In this document: piece after piece, positions 30,893-37,219 of the stretch | Layout: each line of letters begins with the position of its first letter | Position numbering within the stretch: position 1 is the first letter of the stretch | Source of the DNA: Clostridiales bacterium | Lineage (GTDB): Bacteria; Bacillota; Clostridia; Oscillospirales; Oscillospiraceae | Assembly: GCA_021203325.1 (NCBI GenBank) | Contig: JAJQBL010000025.1 | Location: 1-37,577 of the forward strand | Direction of reading: 5' to 3' | Length of the DNA: 37,577 nucleotides | Made by a program: the position numbers and the translations under genes | The notes under the pieces: model-generated | Seen by the model: only the letters and a program-made list of their open reading frames with translations | Database searches by the model: none | What the model was told of the DNA's origin: nothing

Positions 30893-30951
30893 GTTATGGT
30901 ATGCGATTTTCCGCATGCCATAACTTTCTTGCCTTCGCGGAAGGCGAAGGC
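30893..30951 (+). promoter_or_regulatory. Structured rpsF leader with two consecutive hairpins
   Basis: Hairpin 1: a 13-bp stem (30893-30905 with 30912-30924) around the loop ATTTTC, followed by TTTCTT. Hairpin 2: GCCTTCGC (30931-30938) pairing with GCGAAGGC (30944-30951) around GGAAG. The operon encodes S6 and S18, and in many bacteria an S6:S18 complex binds its own leader at an element containing CCG. CCG occurs at 30911-30913, but I cannot confirm that motif. Confidence 0.6.
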
Positions 30952-30978
30952 CATTTGTCCATAAGGAGGTGCAATCAC

Positions 30979-31275
30979 ATGGCAAAGGTTTCTGGTAAGT
31001 ACGAATCCCTCTTCATCATCGATGCCAGCCTGGGGGGCGACGCGATCGCCGCGCTGGTCTCCAAGTTCCAGAATCTGGTGGAGCAGAACGGGACCCTGGG
31101 CGAAGTGAATGAATGGGGTAAGCGGCGTCTGGCCTACCCCATCGATCACAAGACCGAGGGCTACTATGTTCTCATGACCTTCACGTCCGCGCCCAGCTTC
31201 CCCGCTGAGCTGACCCGTAACTACAACATCGCCGATGGGATCATCCGTTCCATGGTGGTGGAGCAGGCGGAGTAA
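30979..31275 (+). CDS. rpsF: 30S ribosomal protein S6
   Basis: This encodes 98 residues, the standard S6 size. Motifs: YESLFIIDASLGGDAIAALV at the start, then WGKRRLAYPIDHKTEGYYVLMTF and a closing YNIADGIIRSMVV. S6 binds the central domain of 16S rRNA together with S18. AAGGAGGT at 30963-30970 is a very strong ribosome binding site with 8-nt spacing, which fixes the ATG at 30979. First gene of the classic rpsF-ssb-rpsR operon. Confidence 0.96.
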   Translation: MAKVSGKYESLFIIDASLGGDAIAALVSKFQNLVEQNGTLGEVNEWGKRRLAYPIDHKTEGYYVLMTFTSAPSFPAELTRNYNIADGIIRSMVVEQAE

Positions 31276-31287
31276 GGGGCGTCTGAA

Positions 31288-31782
31288 ATGCTGAACAGAG
31301 TAATCCTGCAGGGCCGCCTGGTGGCGGACCCTGAGCTGCGGCACACGCAGAACAATATCGCCGTGGCCAGCTACCGCATTGCGGTGGACCGCAACTATGC
31401 CACCCGGGACGCCAACGGCAACCGGCAGAGCCAGGCGGACTTTATCAACATCGTCTCCTGGCGGCAGAGCGCGGAGTTCGTGGCAAAGTATTTCACCAAG
31501 GGCAGCATGATTCTGGTGGAAGGCCAGCTCCAGGTGCGGGAGTATACCGACCGGGACGGCAACCGCCGTTATGTCACCGAGGTTGTGACCGATAATGTCA
31601 ACTTCTGCGGCTCCCGGCGGGAGAGTCAGTCCTCCGGCGGCTATAATCAGCCCTCCGGCGGCTACGGCCAGTCCTCCGGTTACGGCGCCACCGCCGCCCC
31701 CAGCTCCTACGCGCCCCAGACGGCGGCCCCCGCAAACGAGTTTGCGGAGCTGAACGATGATGACGGCGAACTGCCGTTCTAA
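31288..31782 (+). CDS. ssb: Single-stranded DNA-binding protein
   Basis: This encodes 164 residues. The OB-fold is complete ([53 protein letters not shown]). It is followed by a Gly/Ser/Tyr-rich linker with YGG and SGGY repeats and an acidic tip DDDGELPF, slightly different from the usual DDDIPF protein-docking end. It lies 12 nt after rpsF. Confidence 0.95.
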   Translation: MLNRVILQGRLVADPELRHTQNNIAVASYRIAVDRNYATRDANGNRQSQADFINIVSWRQSAEFVAKYFTKGSMILVEGQLQVREYTDRDGNRRYVTEVVTDNVNFCGSRRESQSSGGYNQPSGGYGQSSGYGATAAPSSYAPQTAAPANEFAELNDDDGELPF

Positions 31783-31823
31783 CCGGATGTATCATCCGAT
31801 ACTCAAAGAAGGAGGTTCCTACT

Positions 31824-32060
31824 ATGGCTTTTGAGCGTGGCCCTCGTGGCCGTAAGCGCAGAAAGGTCTGCGCATTCTGCGTGGACAAGGTCCAGCAGAT
31901 CGATTATAAGGATACTGCCAAGCTGCATCGGTATATCTCCGAGCGGGGCAAGATCCTCCCCCGCCGCACCACCGGCACCTGCGCAATGCATCAGCGCCAG
32001 CTGACCGTGGCCATCAAGCGTGCCCGTCAGATCGCCCTGCTGCCCTACGTTGCGAAGTAA
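31824..32060 (+). CDS. rpsR: 30S ribosomal protein S18 (zinc-binding type)
   Basis: This encodes 78 residues. The S18 core is clear: [23 protein letters not shown] and [19 protein letters not shown]. Cys residues in VCAFC and TCAMH form the CxxC...CxxH pattern of the zinc-bearing S18 variant, so a zinc-independent paralog may exist elsewhere in the genome. AAGGAGG precedes the start. The operon ends with the terminator below. Confidence 0.96.
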   Translation: MAFERGPRGRKRRKVCAFCVDKVQQIDYKDTAKLHRYISERGKILPRRTTGTCAMHQRQLTVAIKRARQIALLPYVAK

Positions 32061-32076
32061 TCGATTTTCTCAAACC

Positions 32077-32112
32077 AAAAAAGCCGTGCAGCTCAGGCTG
32101 CGCGGCTTTTTC
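32077..32112 (+). terminator. Terminator of the rpsF operon
   Basis: AAAAAGCCG (32078-32086) pairs with CGGCTTTTT (32103-32111), with an inner GCAG/CTGC stem, in the standard terminator form. Confidence 0.92.
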
Positions 32113-32189
32113 GTCATTCCCGGCGAAGCAGTTCGCAGAGCGCTCTGCCCCACACAGGATTTTTCCTGTGTATGATAGGATATTTTGTG

Positions 32190-32219
32190 TTGGACTTGGG
32201 GCCCGTTTCGGTCTATGAT
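32190..32219 (+). promoter_or_regulatory. Sigma-A-type promoter for the phloretin hydrolase-like gene
   Basis: TTGGAC (32190-32195), 18 nt, TATGAT (32214-32219), about 97 nt before the start. A small hairpin ACACAGGA / TCCTGTGT lies upstream at about 32153-32173. Confidence 0.5.
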
Positions 32220-32315
32220 AAAGGCAGATGAAGCGGCGGACGCGCTGCAAAAGAATCATTCCGAACGCCGGGGCAACATCCAGGTCCCGGCTCATACGAA
32301 AGGAAGGACGCATTT

Positions 32316-33146
32316 ATGGTATATCCGATTCCTGAACTGACCGAGGCCGAAAAGAAGCTCCCCGTGGCAAAATATTATTACAATTACCCCCTCCACAAGC
32401 CGAACCCCCTGTACAGCCAGCTGCTGGACCTGGGGGCCATGTCCCCTGAGGACGCCCTGCCCCTGGACCGGTGCTTCGACCTGCTCCGGCCGGAGGGCTA
32501 TGACAAGGTGGAGTACGGCTATTGCATGATGCCGGACGGCAGCGGCTATATCGCCAACTACTCCGTCCTGTCCGACAGCGTCACCCCGGAGATGCGGATG
32601 TGGTACGTCAGGTGGCTGAACATCCACTCCAAACACCTGCCGGAGGGCGTGGGCAATATCCGCTACAAGCTGTGGAACCAGGTAGACCACATCGACCACG
32701 GCCTGGTGGACGGCGACATCAAAAAGGGCATCTACACCCTGGAGACGCTGGACATGGGCCGGGGCAGCGAGGCCATCCGCTCCATCCGGCACAACTTCGA
32801 TGTGCGGGACTACGGCTTCCCGGAGGACAAGTATCAGGCCCTGATGGACGCCCACATCGGCATCACCTCCTGCTGGGAGTCCTTCGACTGCCCCGGCTCC
32901 CACTTGGTGCTGTCTGTGACCCGGCCCTGCCCCCTGGGCGGCGTGGAGACCCTGTCCCGTGAGTGGATCGGCTACAAGGCGGAGAACGGGAAGTTCGTCC
33001 GGGACCCGGAGACGCCGGACTTCATGCTCTGCGAGCAGTATCTGCGGGATGTGCAGATCCACAACACCGTGGAGCAGCAGCACCTCTCCACCTTCCTGCC
33101 GGAGCTGTACGCGGAGTACCACGACAAGCCCATGGATGCGGATTAA
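32316..33146 (+). CDS. Phloretin hydrolase/DAPG hydrolase (PhlG) family protein
   Basis: This encodes 276 residues, the length of the 2,4-diacetylphloroglucinol hydrolase family that also holds phloretin hydrolase of flavonoid-degrading gut bacteria. These metal enzymes cleave a C-C bond of acylphloroglucinols. Features fitting the family are KYYYNYPLHKPNP near 19-31, MMPDGSGYIANYS, YVRWLNIHSKHLPEGVGN, GSHLVLSVTRPCPLGGVE, and a C-terminal HNTVEQQHLSTFLPELYAEY rich in possible His/Glu zinc ligands. The assignment rests on recognition of the overall pattern; individual metal ligands were not checked by alignment. GAAAGGAAGG precedes the ATG. It is a single gene with its own terminator. Confidence 0.75.
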   Translation: MVYPIPELTEAEKKLPVAKYYYNYPLHKPNPLYSQLLDLGAMSPEDALPLDRCFDLLRPEGYDKVEYGYCMMPDGSGYIANYSVLSDSVTPEMRMWYVRWLNIHSKHLPEGVGNIRYKLWNQVDHIDHGLVDGDIKKGIYTLETLDMGRGSEAIRSIRHNFDVRDYGFPEDKYQALMDAHIGITSCWESFDCPGSHLVLSVTRPCPLGGVETLSREWIGYKAENGKFVRDPETPDFMLCEQYLRDVQIHNTVEQQHLSTFLPELYAEYHDKPMDAD

Positions 33147-33159
33147 ACAGCTTTGCCCT

Positions 33160-33192
33160 CCCGCCCGGCCTGTGCCGGGCGGGATTCGTTTT
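33160..33192 (+). terminator. Terminator after the phloretin hydrolase-like gene
   Basis: CCCGCCCGGC / GCCGGGCGGG (33160-33169, 33174-33183), 10 bp, then ATTCGTTTT. Confidence 0.88.
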
Positions 33193-33212
33193 GCGGCGGC
33201 CTTTCCCGGCCC

Positions 33213-33241
33213 TTGACACTGGCCCGAAATCCTGCTATACT
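33213..33241 (+). promoter_or_regulatory. Sigma-A promoter for the TPP riboswitch and thiT
   Basis: TTGACA (33213-33218), 17 nt, TATACT (33236-33241). The riboswitch begins about 20 nt later. Confidence 0.8.
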
Positions 33242-33261
33242 ACCCCATAACCACATAGCAC

Positions 33262-33366
33262 ACACGCAGGGGCGCTGAGGGCATCCTCGGCTGAGATCGG
33301 AGCAATGATGCTGCTCCGTGCCGCCTTGAACCTGATCCGGATAATGCCGGCGTAGGAAGCGAGCGA
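33262..33366 (+). promoter_or_regulatory. TPP (thiamine pyrophosphate) riboswitch
   Basis: The THI-box core is present in order: GGGGCGC near 33269-33275, CTGAGATCGG (33291-33300), CTTGAACCTGATC (33324-33336), and GGATAATGCCGGCGTAGGAAGCG closing the P1 stem (positions about 33339-33361; the key residues are CTGAGA and the ATAATGCC pair). An extra stem-loop AGCAATGATGCTGCT sits in the variable P3a position. It should shut thiT off when TPP is abundant. The expression platform between 33366 and the thiT start is short (63 nt) and includes the ribosome binding site, so control of translation is plausible. Confidence 0.95.
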
Positions 33367-33428
33367 CTCGATTGAAGCCATCCGCGCGGCAGCTGCTGTG
33401 CGGGAATTTTTATCGAGGAGGACGTTTT

Positions 33429-34010
33429 ATGTCCGAACAAAAGAACACCAGCAGAGACAACCATCTCCGCACCCGTGCCCTGGTGGAGGGGGCCGTCATG
33501 GTGGCCCTGGCCACCGCCCTGAGCTATATCAAGCTCTTTGAGCTGCCCCAGGGCGGCAGCATCTGCATCGGGATGCTGCCCATCTTCCTGTACTGCTACC
33601 GCTGGGGGTTCAGCAGGGGAATGCTCTGCTCCTTCGCCTACGGCCTGCTGCAGCTGCTGCTGGACGGCGCCTATGCCTGGGGCTGGCAGAGCATGATTCT
33701 GGACTACCTGCTGGCCTTTGCGGTGCTGGGGGTGGCCGGGCTCTTCGCCGGGAAGAAGGGCGGCCTGTACGTGGGCACCGTGGTGGGCAGCCTCTGCCGG
33801 TTCCTGTGCCACTTCGTGGCGGGCTTCACCATCTGGCGCATCTACGCCCCCACGGAGCTGTTCAACTATACCTTCACCAACCCCTACCTCTACTCCGCCG
33901 TCTACAACGGCAGCTTTGTGGCCATTGACATGGTGCTGTGCATCGTCATCTTCGCCCTGCTGTCCAAGCCCATGGAGAAGTACTTCACCGGCGCGGACAT
34001 TCGCAGCTGA
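33429..34010 (+). CDS. thiT: Energy-coupled thiamine transporter ThiT (ECF S-component)
   Basis: Substrate-binding membrane subunit that takes up thiamine with a shared ECF module encoded elsewhere. The protein has 193 residues with about six helices. Family features: EGAVMVALATALSYIKLFELPQGGSI, RWGFSRGMLCSFAYGLLQLLLD, and LDYLLAFAVLGVAGLFAG. The TPP riboswitch just upstream confirms the vitamin. GAGGAGG precedes the ATG at 33429. A strong terminator follows. Confidence 0.95.
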   Translation: MSEQKNTSRDNHLRTRALVEGAVMVALATALSYIKLFELPQGGSICIGMLPIFLYCYRWGFSRGMLCSFAYGLLQLLLDGAYAWGWQSMILDYLLAFAVLGVAGLFAGKKGGLYVGTVVGSLCRFLCHFVAGFTIWRIYAPTELFNYTFTNPYLYSAVYNGSFVAIDMVLCIVIFALLSKPMEKYFTGADIRS

Positions 34011-34029
34011 GGAACCCTCCCCACAACAA

Positions 34030-34075
34030 AAGCCTCCCGTTCGGGCCACAGCCCGAACGGGAGGCTTCTTTGTTT
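34030..34075. terminator. Bidirectional terminator between thiT and niaR
   Basis: A 17-bp stem AAGCCTCCCGTTCGGGC / GCCCGAACGGGAGGCTT with a 4-nt loop. T-rich sequence follows on both strands. Confidence 0.92.
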
Positions 34076-34078
34076 CGC

Positions 34079-34602
34079 TCATCCCTCCCGATAGAGGAAT
34101 CCCGCCTGCTCCAGGGCCTGGCAGACCCGCCGGTAGGCGTCCTCGTCCGGGCAGCGGAGGGTGTGGAGGTGAATGCCGTCAGTCAGCTCACTGAGGGCGT
34201 GGGCGCCCTCCGCCTCCAGCCGGGCGGCGAACTGCCCCACATCATACCGGGAGGAGAGCTGGAGCTGCCCCACCAGCTGGTCGTAAACGGGATGCTCCAC
34301 CACCACGTCCAGCACGGCGCAGCCCTGATCGACGCACAGGTTCAGCTCCTCCACCATGTCCTCCGCCCGGTGGACGCAGGCCACCCGCCGGATGATGCCG
34401 CCCCCCGCCGCCTCCCGGTTCAGCACATAGCCCCAGGGGGGGTGGCGGCGATGTCCGCCCCGGCGGCCCGGAGCAGGGCCACGTCCCCCACGATGATCTG
34501 ACGGCTGACGCCGTACTGCCGGGCCAGGGCGGAGGCGCTGACGGGGGCAGTCTCCTGTTGCAGGGCGGATAGGATAGCGGCGCGGCGCTGATCGGAACGC
34601 AT
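34079..34602 (-). pseudogene. niaR: niaR (YrxA), niacin-responsive repressor, frameshifted
   Basis: NiaR represses NAD synthesis or niacin uptake genes when niacin is present; it has an N-terminal HTH and a C-terminal 3H domain. The HTH part (MRSDQRRAAILSAL, SASALARQYGVSRQIIVGDVALLR, IAATP) begins at 34602 with AAGGAGG upstream. The frame breaks near 34430-34442 in a run of seven C (minus strand). The 3H part continues in another frame (YVLNREA, RRVACVHRAEDM, VVVEHPVYDQL, LTDGIHLHTL). Correction needs one added or two removed bases. Together they give about 173 residues, the normal length. Thiamine and niacin genes side by side suggest vitamin-uptake clustering. Confidence 0.87.
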
Positions 34603-34625
34603 GGTGGAACCTCCTTGTTTGGAAG

Positions 34626-34857
34626 AGTAGCTGTTAGTGGTTAGTGGCTAGTGGCTGGTCGTCCCCCTGCGGGGGGCATGGGACGGTGGTTTCTGCGGGC
34701 GGCCAGGGGCCGCCCCTACAGAAAAACGAAAATTCAGGGTTCGCGCTCTGTTACGGTTGTATCGTAACAGTTTTGGGCAAACGGGCGGGCGCACACTGTG
34801 CGCCCCTACCGGAACAGGGGAACAAAGCAGGTTCAACTACCACCGCTAACAGCCACT
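34626..34857. mobile_element. Candidate MITE-like element with imperfect terminal inverted repeats
   Basis: The stretch begins AGTAGCTGTTAGTGG (34626-34640), and its right end reads in reverse complement AGTGGCTGTTAGCGG (34857-34843), 13 of 15 identical. Between are TTAGTGG-type direct repeats (34636-34655) and four inverted repeats, including GGGCGGCC/GGCCGCCC (34697-34715), CTGTTACG/CGTAACAG followed by TTTT (34748-34774), and the 19-bp palindrome at 34787-34805. It fills the gap between niaR and the GNAT gene, and its right end forms the stop codon region of the latter. No transposase, so mobility would be in trans. No clear target duplication is seen. Confidence 0.5.
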
Positions 34858-35385
34858 CTCCCTCTCCCGTCGGTAAAAATCCACCACATAGGCCGCGCCG
34901 TCCCTGGGGTCGGTGCGTTCCTCGCTGTGGGTGTAGCGGAAGGAGCAGGACAGCTGGAGCTGCCGGGAGGCCACATTTTCCCGCCGGCAGGAGCAGACCA
35001 GGGCGGTCCCGCCCAGCCGGTGAAAGCAGCAGTCGGCCAGCGCCTCCAGCGCCTCCCTGCCGTAGCCCTGCCGCCAGCAGTCCGGGGACAGGGCCAGCCC
35101 CGTGTCCTCGTACACACCGGGGGAGATGGGGGTGATGCCCGCGAAGCCGATGGCCTTCCCGGTGCTTTTTTCGCAGATCGCCCAGGCCAGATGGTCCCGC
35201 TGATGGGCGATGGTGCGGCTCATGCGCTGTTGGGCCCCCTCCCAGGTGGCGGTGGGCTGCCACAGCATATACCGGGCCGCCTCCGGGCGGCTCCACAGGC
35301 TGCGGTACAGGCTCTCCGTGTCCGCCGGGACGGCCTTCCGGAGCAGCAGGCGGGGGGTCTCCAGTATGGCGACGGACTCCCTCAC
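34846..35385 (-). CDS. GNAT-family N-acetyltransferase (RimJ/RimL-like)
   Basis: This encodes 179 residues. Family marks: LETPRLLLRKAVPADTESLY at the start, WAICEKSTGKAIGFAGITP as the central strand, and RQGYGREALEALADCCF as the acetyl-CoA P-loop-like element, then the NVASRQLQ helix common in RimJ-type acetyltransferases. The acceptor is unknown. The GTG at 35385 overlaps the TGA of the Nudix gene (GTGA), so they are coupled. The last residues (RERESGC then TAG) lie in the right terminal repeat of the MITE-like element, so the C-terminus may have been replaced. Confidence 0.85.
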   Translation of the reverse strand: MRESVAILETPRLLLRKAVPADTESLYRSLWSRPEAARYMLWQPTATWEGAQQRMSRTIAHQRDHLAWAICEKSTGKAIGFAGITPISPGVYEDTGLALSPDCWRQGYGREALEALADCCFHRLGGTALVCSCRRENVASRQLQLSCSFRYTHSEERTDPRDGAAYVVDFYRRERESGC

Positions 35386-35930
35386 AGCTTCCCGGCCCGC
35401 ACCAGGGCGGCCACCTTTAAGATGGCGATTTGGGTCTTGCCGTCCCTGATTTGGTCGGCCATCACCATTTCCTCCGCCTTCCACAGGTCCAGCTTCTCCA
35501 CCTCCAGGAACTCGTCCGGGTCCAGGTCCTGGTCTCCGACGGGGTCCGTCACCCGGCAGGCCCAGATGTAAATCTTCTCGTCATCGTAGCCCACGGTGGG
35601 ATAGGTGACGCCCAGAGAGACGTAGCGGTCGGCATGGGTTCCGGTCTCCTCCCGCTGCTCCCGCTTCATGGCCTCGAAGGGGTCCTCCCCCCGCTCCAGC
35701 TTTCCGGCGGGAATCTCCAGCAGCTCCTCCCCGAAGGCGTAGCGGAACTGGCGCACCAGCAGCAGCTCGTTGCGCTCCGTCAGGGCGGCGACGCAGGCCC
35801 CGCCGGCGTGGGTGACGATCTCCCGCTTGGCGGTGTCGCCGTTGGGCAGGCGGACATCGTCCACAAACAGGTGGACGACGTGGCCGTCAAAGATTTGGGT
35901 GCGGCGCAAAAAGGTCTCTTTCATATCCAT
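35382..35930 (-). CDS. Nudix hydrolase, ADP-ribose pyrophosphatase-like
   Basis: This encodes 182 residues. The Nudix box is GKLERGEDPFEAMKREQREETG (22 residues, about 76-97; it satisfies G-x5-E-x7-REuxEExG). Upstream are LLLVRQFRYAFGEELLEIPAG as in ADP-ribose pyrophosphatases (NudF type), and the C-terminal part holds TYPTVGYDDEKIYIW. It probably hydrolyses ADP-ribose to AMP and ribose 5-phosphate. AAGGAG nine nt upstream supports the ATG at 35930. It lies 14 nt after the XRE regulator gene, in one operon with the acetyltransferase. Confidence 0.9.
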   Translation of the reverse strand: MDMKETFLRRTQIFDGHVVHLFVDDVRLPNGDTAKREIVTHAGGACVAALTERNELLLVRQFRYAFGEELLEIPAGKLERGEDPFEAMKREQREETGTHADRYVSLGVTYPTVGYDDEKIYIWACRVTDPVGDQDLDPDEFLEVEKLDLWKAEEMVMADQIRDGKTQIAILKVAALVRAGKL

Positions 35931-35944
35931 GGAACAACGCTCCT

Positions 35945-36652
35945 TTATTCATCGTAGGTGTGGCTGGTCAGGCGGCGGGTGATGACGTTGGAGGTGCGGT
36001 GGAGCACCTGATACAGCGACTGCCACATGGTGGGATACTCCCGCTTCAAACTCTCGTCGGTGATGGGGAAGGACAGGTCCTGCTCCCGCAGCTCCTGCAC
36101 CAGGGTATTGCTCTCCGCCATGGCCTGAAGGGTGGTGACGGTGACCGCCCCGGCCTGGGCGTGGTTCTCCGGCAGGGTGAACAGGCTGTCGGAGTTGGTC
36201 TTGTCAATGGTGCGCAGGTCCCGGAACAGGGCGTAAATCTGGCTGCCAAAGGCGTTGGACACCGCCAGAATCAGCTCCCGGCAGCCCAGCCGTCCCAGGA
36301 GGCCGTACAGGACGGTGATGGAGTTGACGATGAGCTTCTTGTTCAGCTGGGCCATGACGCTGCCCCGGAGGGCGTTGTCCTTGTGGAGGCTGACGTCATA
36401 CAGCTCCTGGGCGTCCACCATGGAGCCCTCCCGGTCAAAGGTGCGGCCCAGCAGGTAGTCGGCGGAGACGTGGTAATAGTCGCAGGCCCGCACCACAAAG
36501 GCCAGCCCCGGCTCCCGGACGCCCTTCTCATAGTGGGAGAGGAGGGCCTGGCTGATGCCCAGGGCCTCGGCGGCGGTGCGCTGGCTGACCCCCTTCTCCT
36601 TCCGCAGGGCGGACAGGGTGCGGGGAAAATCGCTGCAAGATTCTGCACGCAT
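35945..36652 (-). CDS. XRE-family transcriptional regulator with C-terminal extension
   Basis: This encodes 235 residues. The helix-turn-helix is near 9-62: LRKEKGVSQRTAAEALGISQALLSHYEKG, then the YYHVSADYLLGR end typical of XRE/SinR-type regulators of Clostridia. The rest (about 70-235, including NKKLIVNSITVLYGLLGRLG and RTSNVITRRLTSHTYDE) is a helical domain I do not recognise. The ATG at 36652 has GAGAGG eight nt upstream, better than the GTG at 36661. It heads the operon with Nudix and GNAT genes. An inverted repeat overlaps its -10 box, suggesting autoregulation. Confidence 0.85.
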   Translation of the reverse strand: MRAESCSDFPRTLSALRKEKGVSQRTAAEALGISQALLSHYEKGVREPGLAFVVRACDYYHVSADYLLGRTFDREGSMVDAQELYDVSLHKDNALRGSVMAQLNKKLIVNSITVLYGLLGRLGCRELILAVSNAFGSQIYALFRDLRTIDKTNSDSLFTLPENHAQAGAVTVTTLQAMAESNTLVQELREQDLSFPITDESLKREYPTMWQSLYQVLHRTSNVITRRLTSHTYDE

Positions 36653-36682
36653 AAGGGACACCTCTCTTTAACAGTTGGTATT

Positions 36683-36711
36683 ATTCTACCATATGGAATA
36701 CGAAATGTAAA
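36683..36711 (-). promoter_or_regulatory. Promoter and possible operator for the XRE-Nudix-GNAT operon
   Basis: Minus strand TTTACA (36711-36706), 17 nt, TAGAAT (36688-36683). The inverted repeat TATTC (36682-36686) / GAATA (36696-36700) covers the -10 region. Confidence 0.6.
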
Positions 36712-36744
36712 GGGGCGGAGGACCTCAAAATTGCTCCTCCGCCC
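36706..36744 (-). terminator. Terminator after the second XRE gene
   Basis: On the minus strand GGGCGGAGGA (36744-36735) pairs with TCCTCCGCCC (36722-36713), then TTTACATTT. The T-tract also forms the -35 box of the next promoter. Confidence 0.7.
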
Positions 36745-37024
36745 GCATGGCCCGCACCAGCCCCCGGAGGGCCTGCTTTTCCTCCTCGGTGAGTCCGCTG
36801 ATGTCCAGAAAATCGTCCGCGCTGCGCTCCACCCCCAGGAGGTAGTCGGTGGACACCCGAAAGATGCGGGAAAGCTGCACCAGCGTCTCATAGGAGGGGC
36901 GGTGCAGCTGGGTCTCATAGGCGGATATGACGGACTTGGTCAGGCCCAGACGGTCGGCAAGCTGCTGCTGCGTGAGATTTTTCTGCGTGCGAAGGGTTTT
37001 CAATCTGTCGCCAAAGTTCATCAT
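36725..37024 (-). CDS. Small XRE-family transcriptional regulator
   Basis: This encodes 99 residues (ATG at 37024; the next ATG at 37021 is equally possible). The HTH fills residues 6-61: FGDRLKTLRTQKNLTQQQLADRLGLTKSVISAYE (positions about 5-37; LTQQQLADRLGL and SVISAYE are the key parts), then YETLVQLSRIFRVSTDYLLGV. The acidic helical tail (LDISGLTEEEKQALRGLVRAM) is common in Clostridia XRE proteins. AGAGGTG is 5 nt upstream. It is divergent from the secreted protein gene at 37220, with the 10-bp direct repeats in between as likely sites. Confidence 0.9.
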   Translation of the reverse strand: MMNFGDRLKTLRTQKNLTQQQLADRLGLTKSVISAYETQLHRPSYETLVQLSRIFRVSTDYLLGVERSADDFLDISGLTEEEKQALRGLVRAMRAEEQF

Positions 37025-37067
37025 ATCAACACCTCTTTCAGGGACAGTGTACAGGAATCGTGTCCAT

Positions 37068-37097
37068 AAATGATTGATAAAATACTGAAATGATTGA
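37068..37097. promoter_or_regulatory. Two 10-bp direct repeats, candidate XRE operator
   Basis: AAATGATTGA occurs at 37068-37077 and again at 37088-37097. The start-to-start distance is 20 bp (about two helical turns), so two proteins would bind the same DNA face. The second copy ends 9 nt before the -35 box of the plus-strand promoter. Confidence 0.6.
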
Positions 37098-37106
37098 CTT
37101 TTTCCC

Positions 37107-37135
37107 TTGACTACTTTTCGTTTGGCTGTTATACT
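37107..37135 (+). promoter_or_regulatory. Sigma-A promoter for the secreted protein gene
   Basis: TTGACT (37107-37112), 17 nt, TATACT (37130-37135), with a leader of about 78 nt to the start codon. Confidence 0.7.
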
Positions 37136-37219
37136 GATAAGTAACAAACCGGTGCAGACCACAAACGGTGCGCATCGGGGCGCGTACCCGGCAAATTTTA
37201 TTCACAGGAGGAAAAACGT

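Noticed and set aside
34626-34857. CRISPR-like array from the TTAGTGG repeats
   Set aside because: The repeats are 6-7 nt in tandem with no spacers of regular length and no cas genes.
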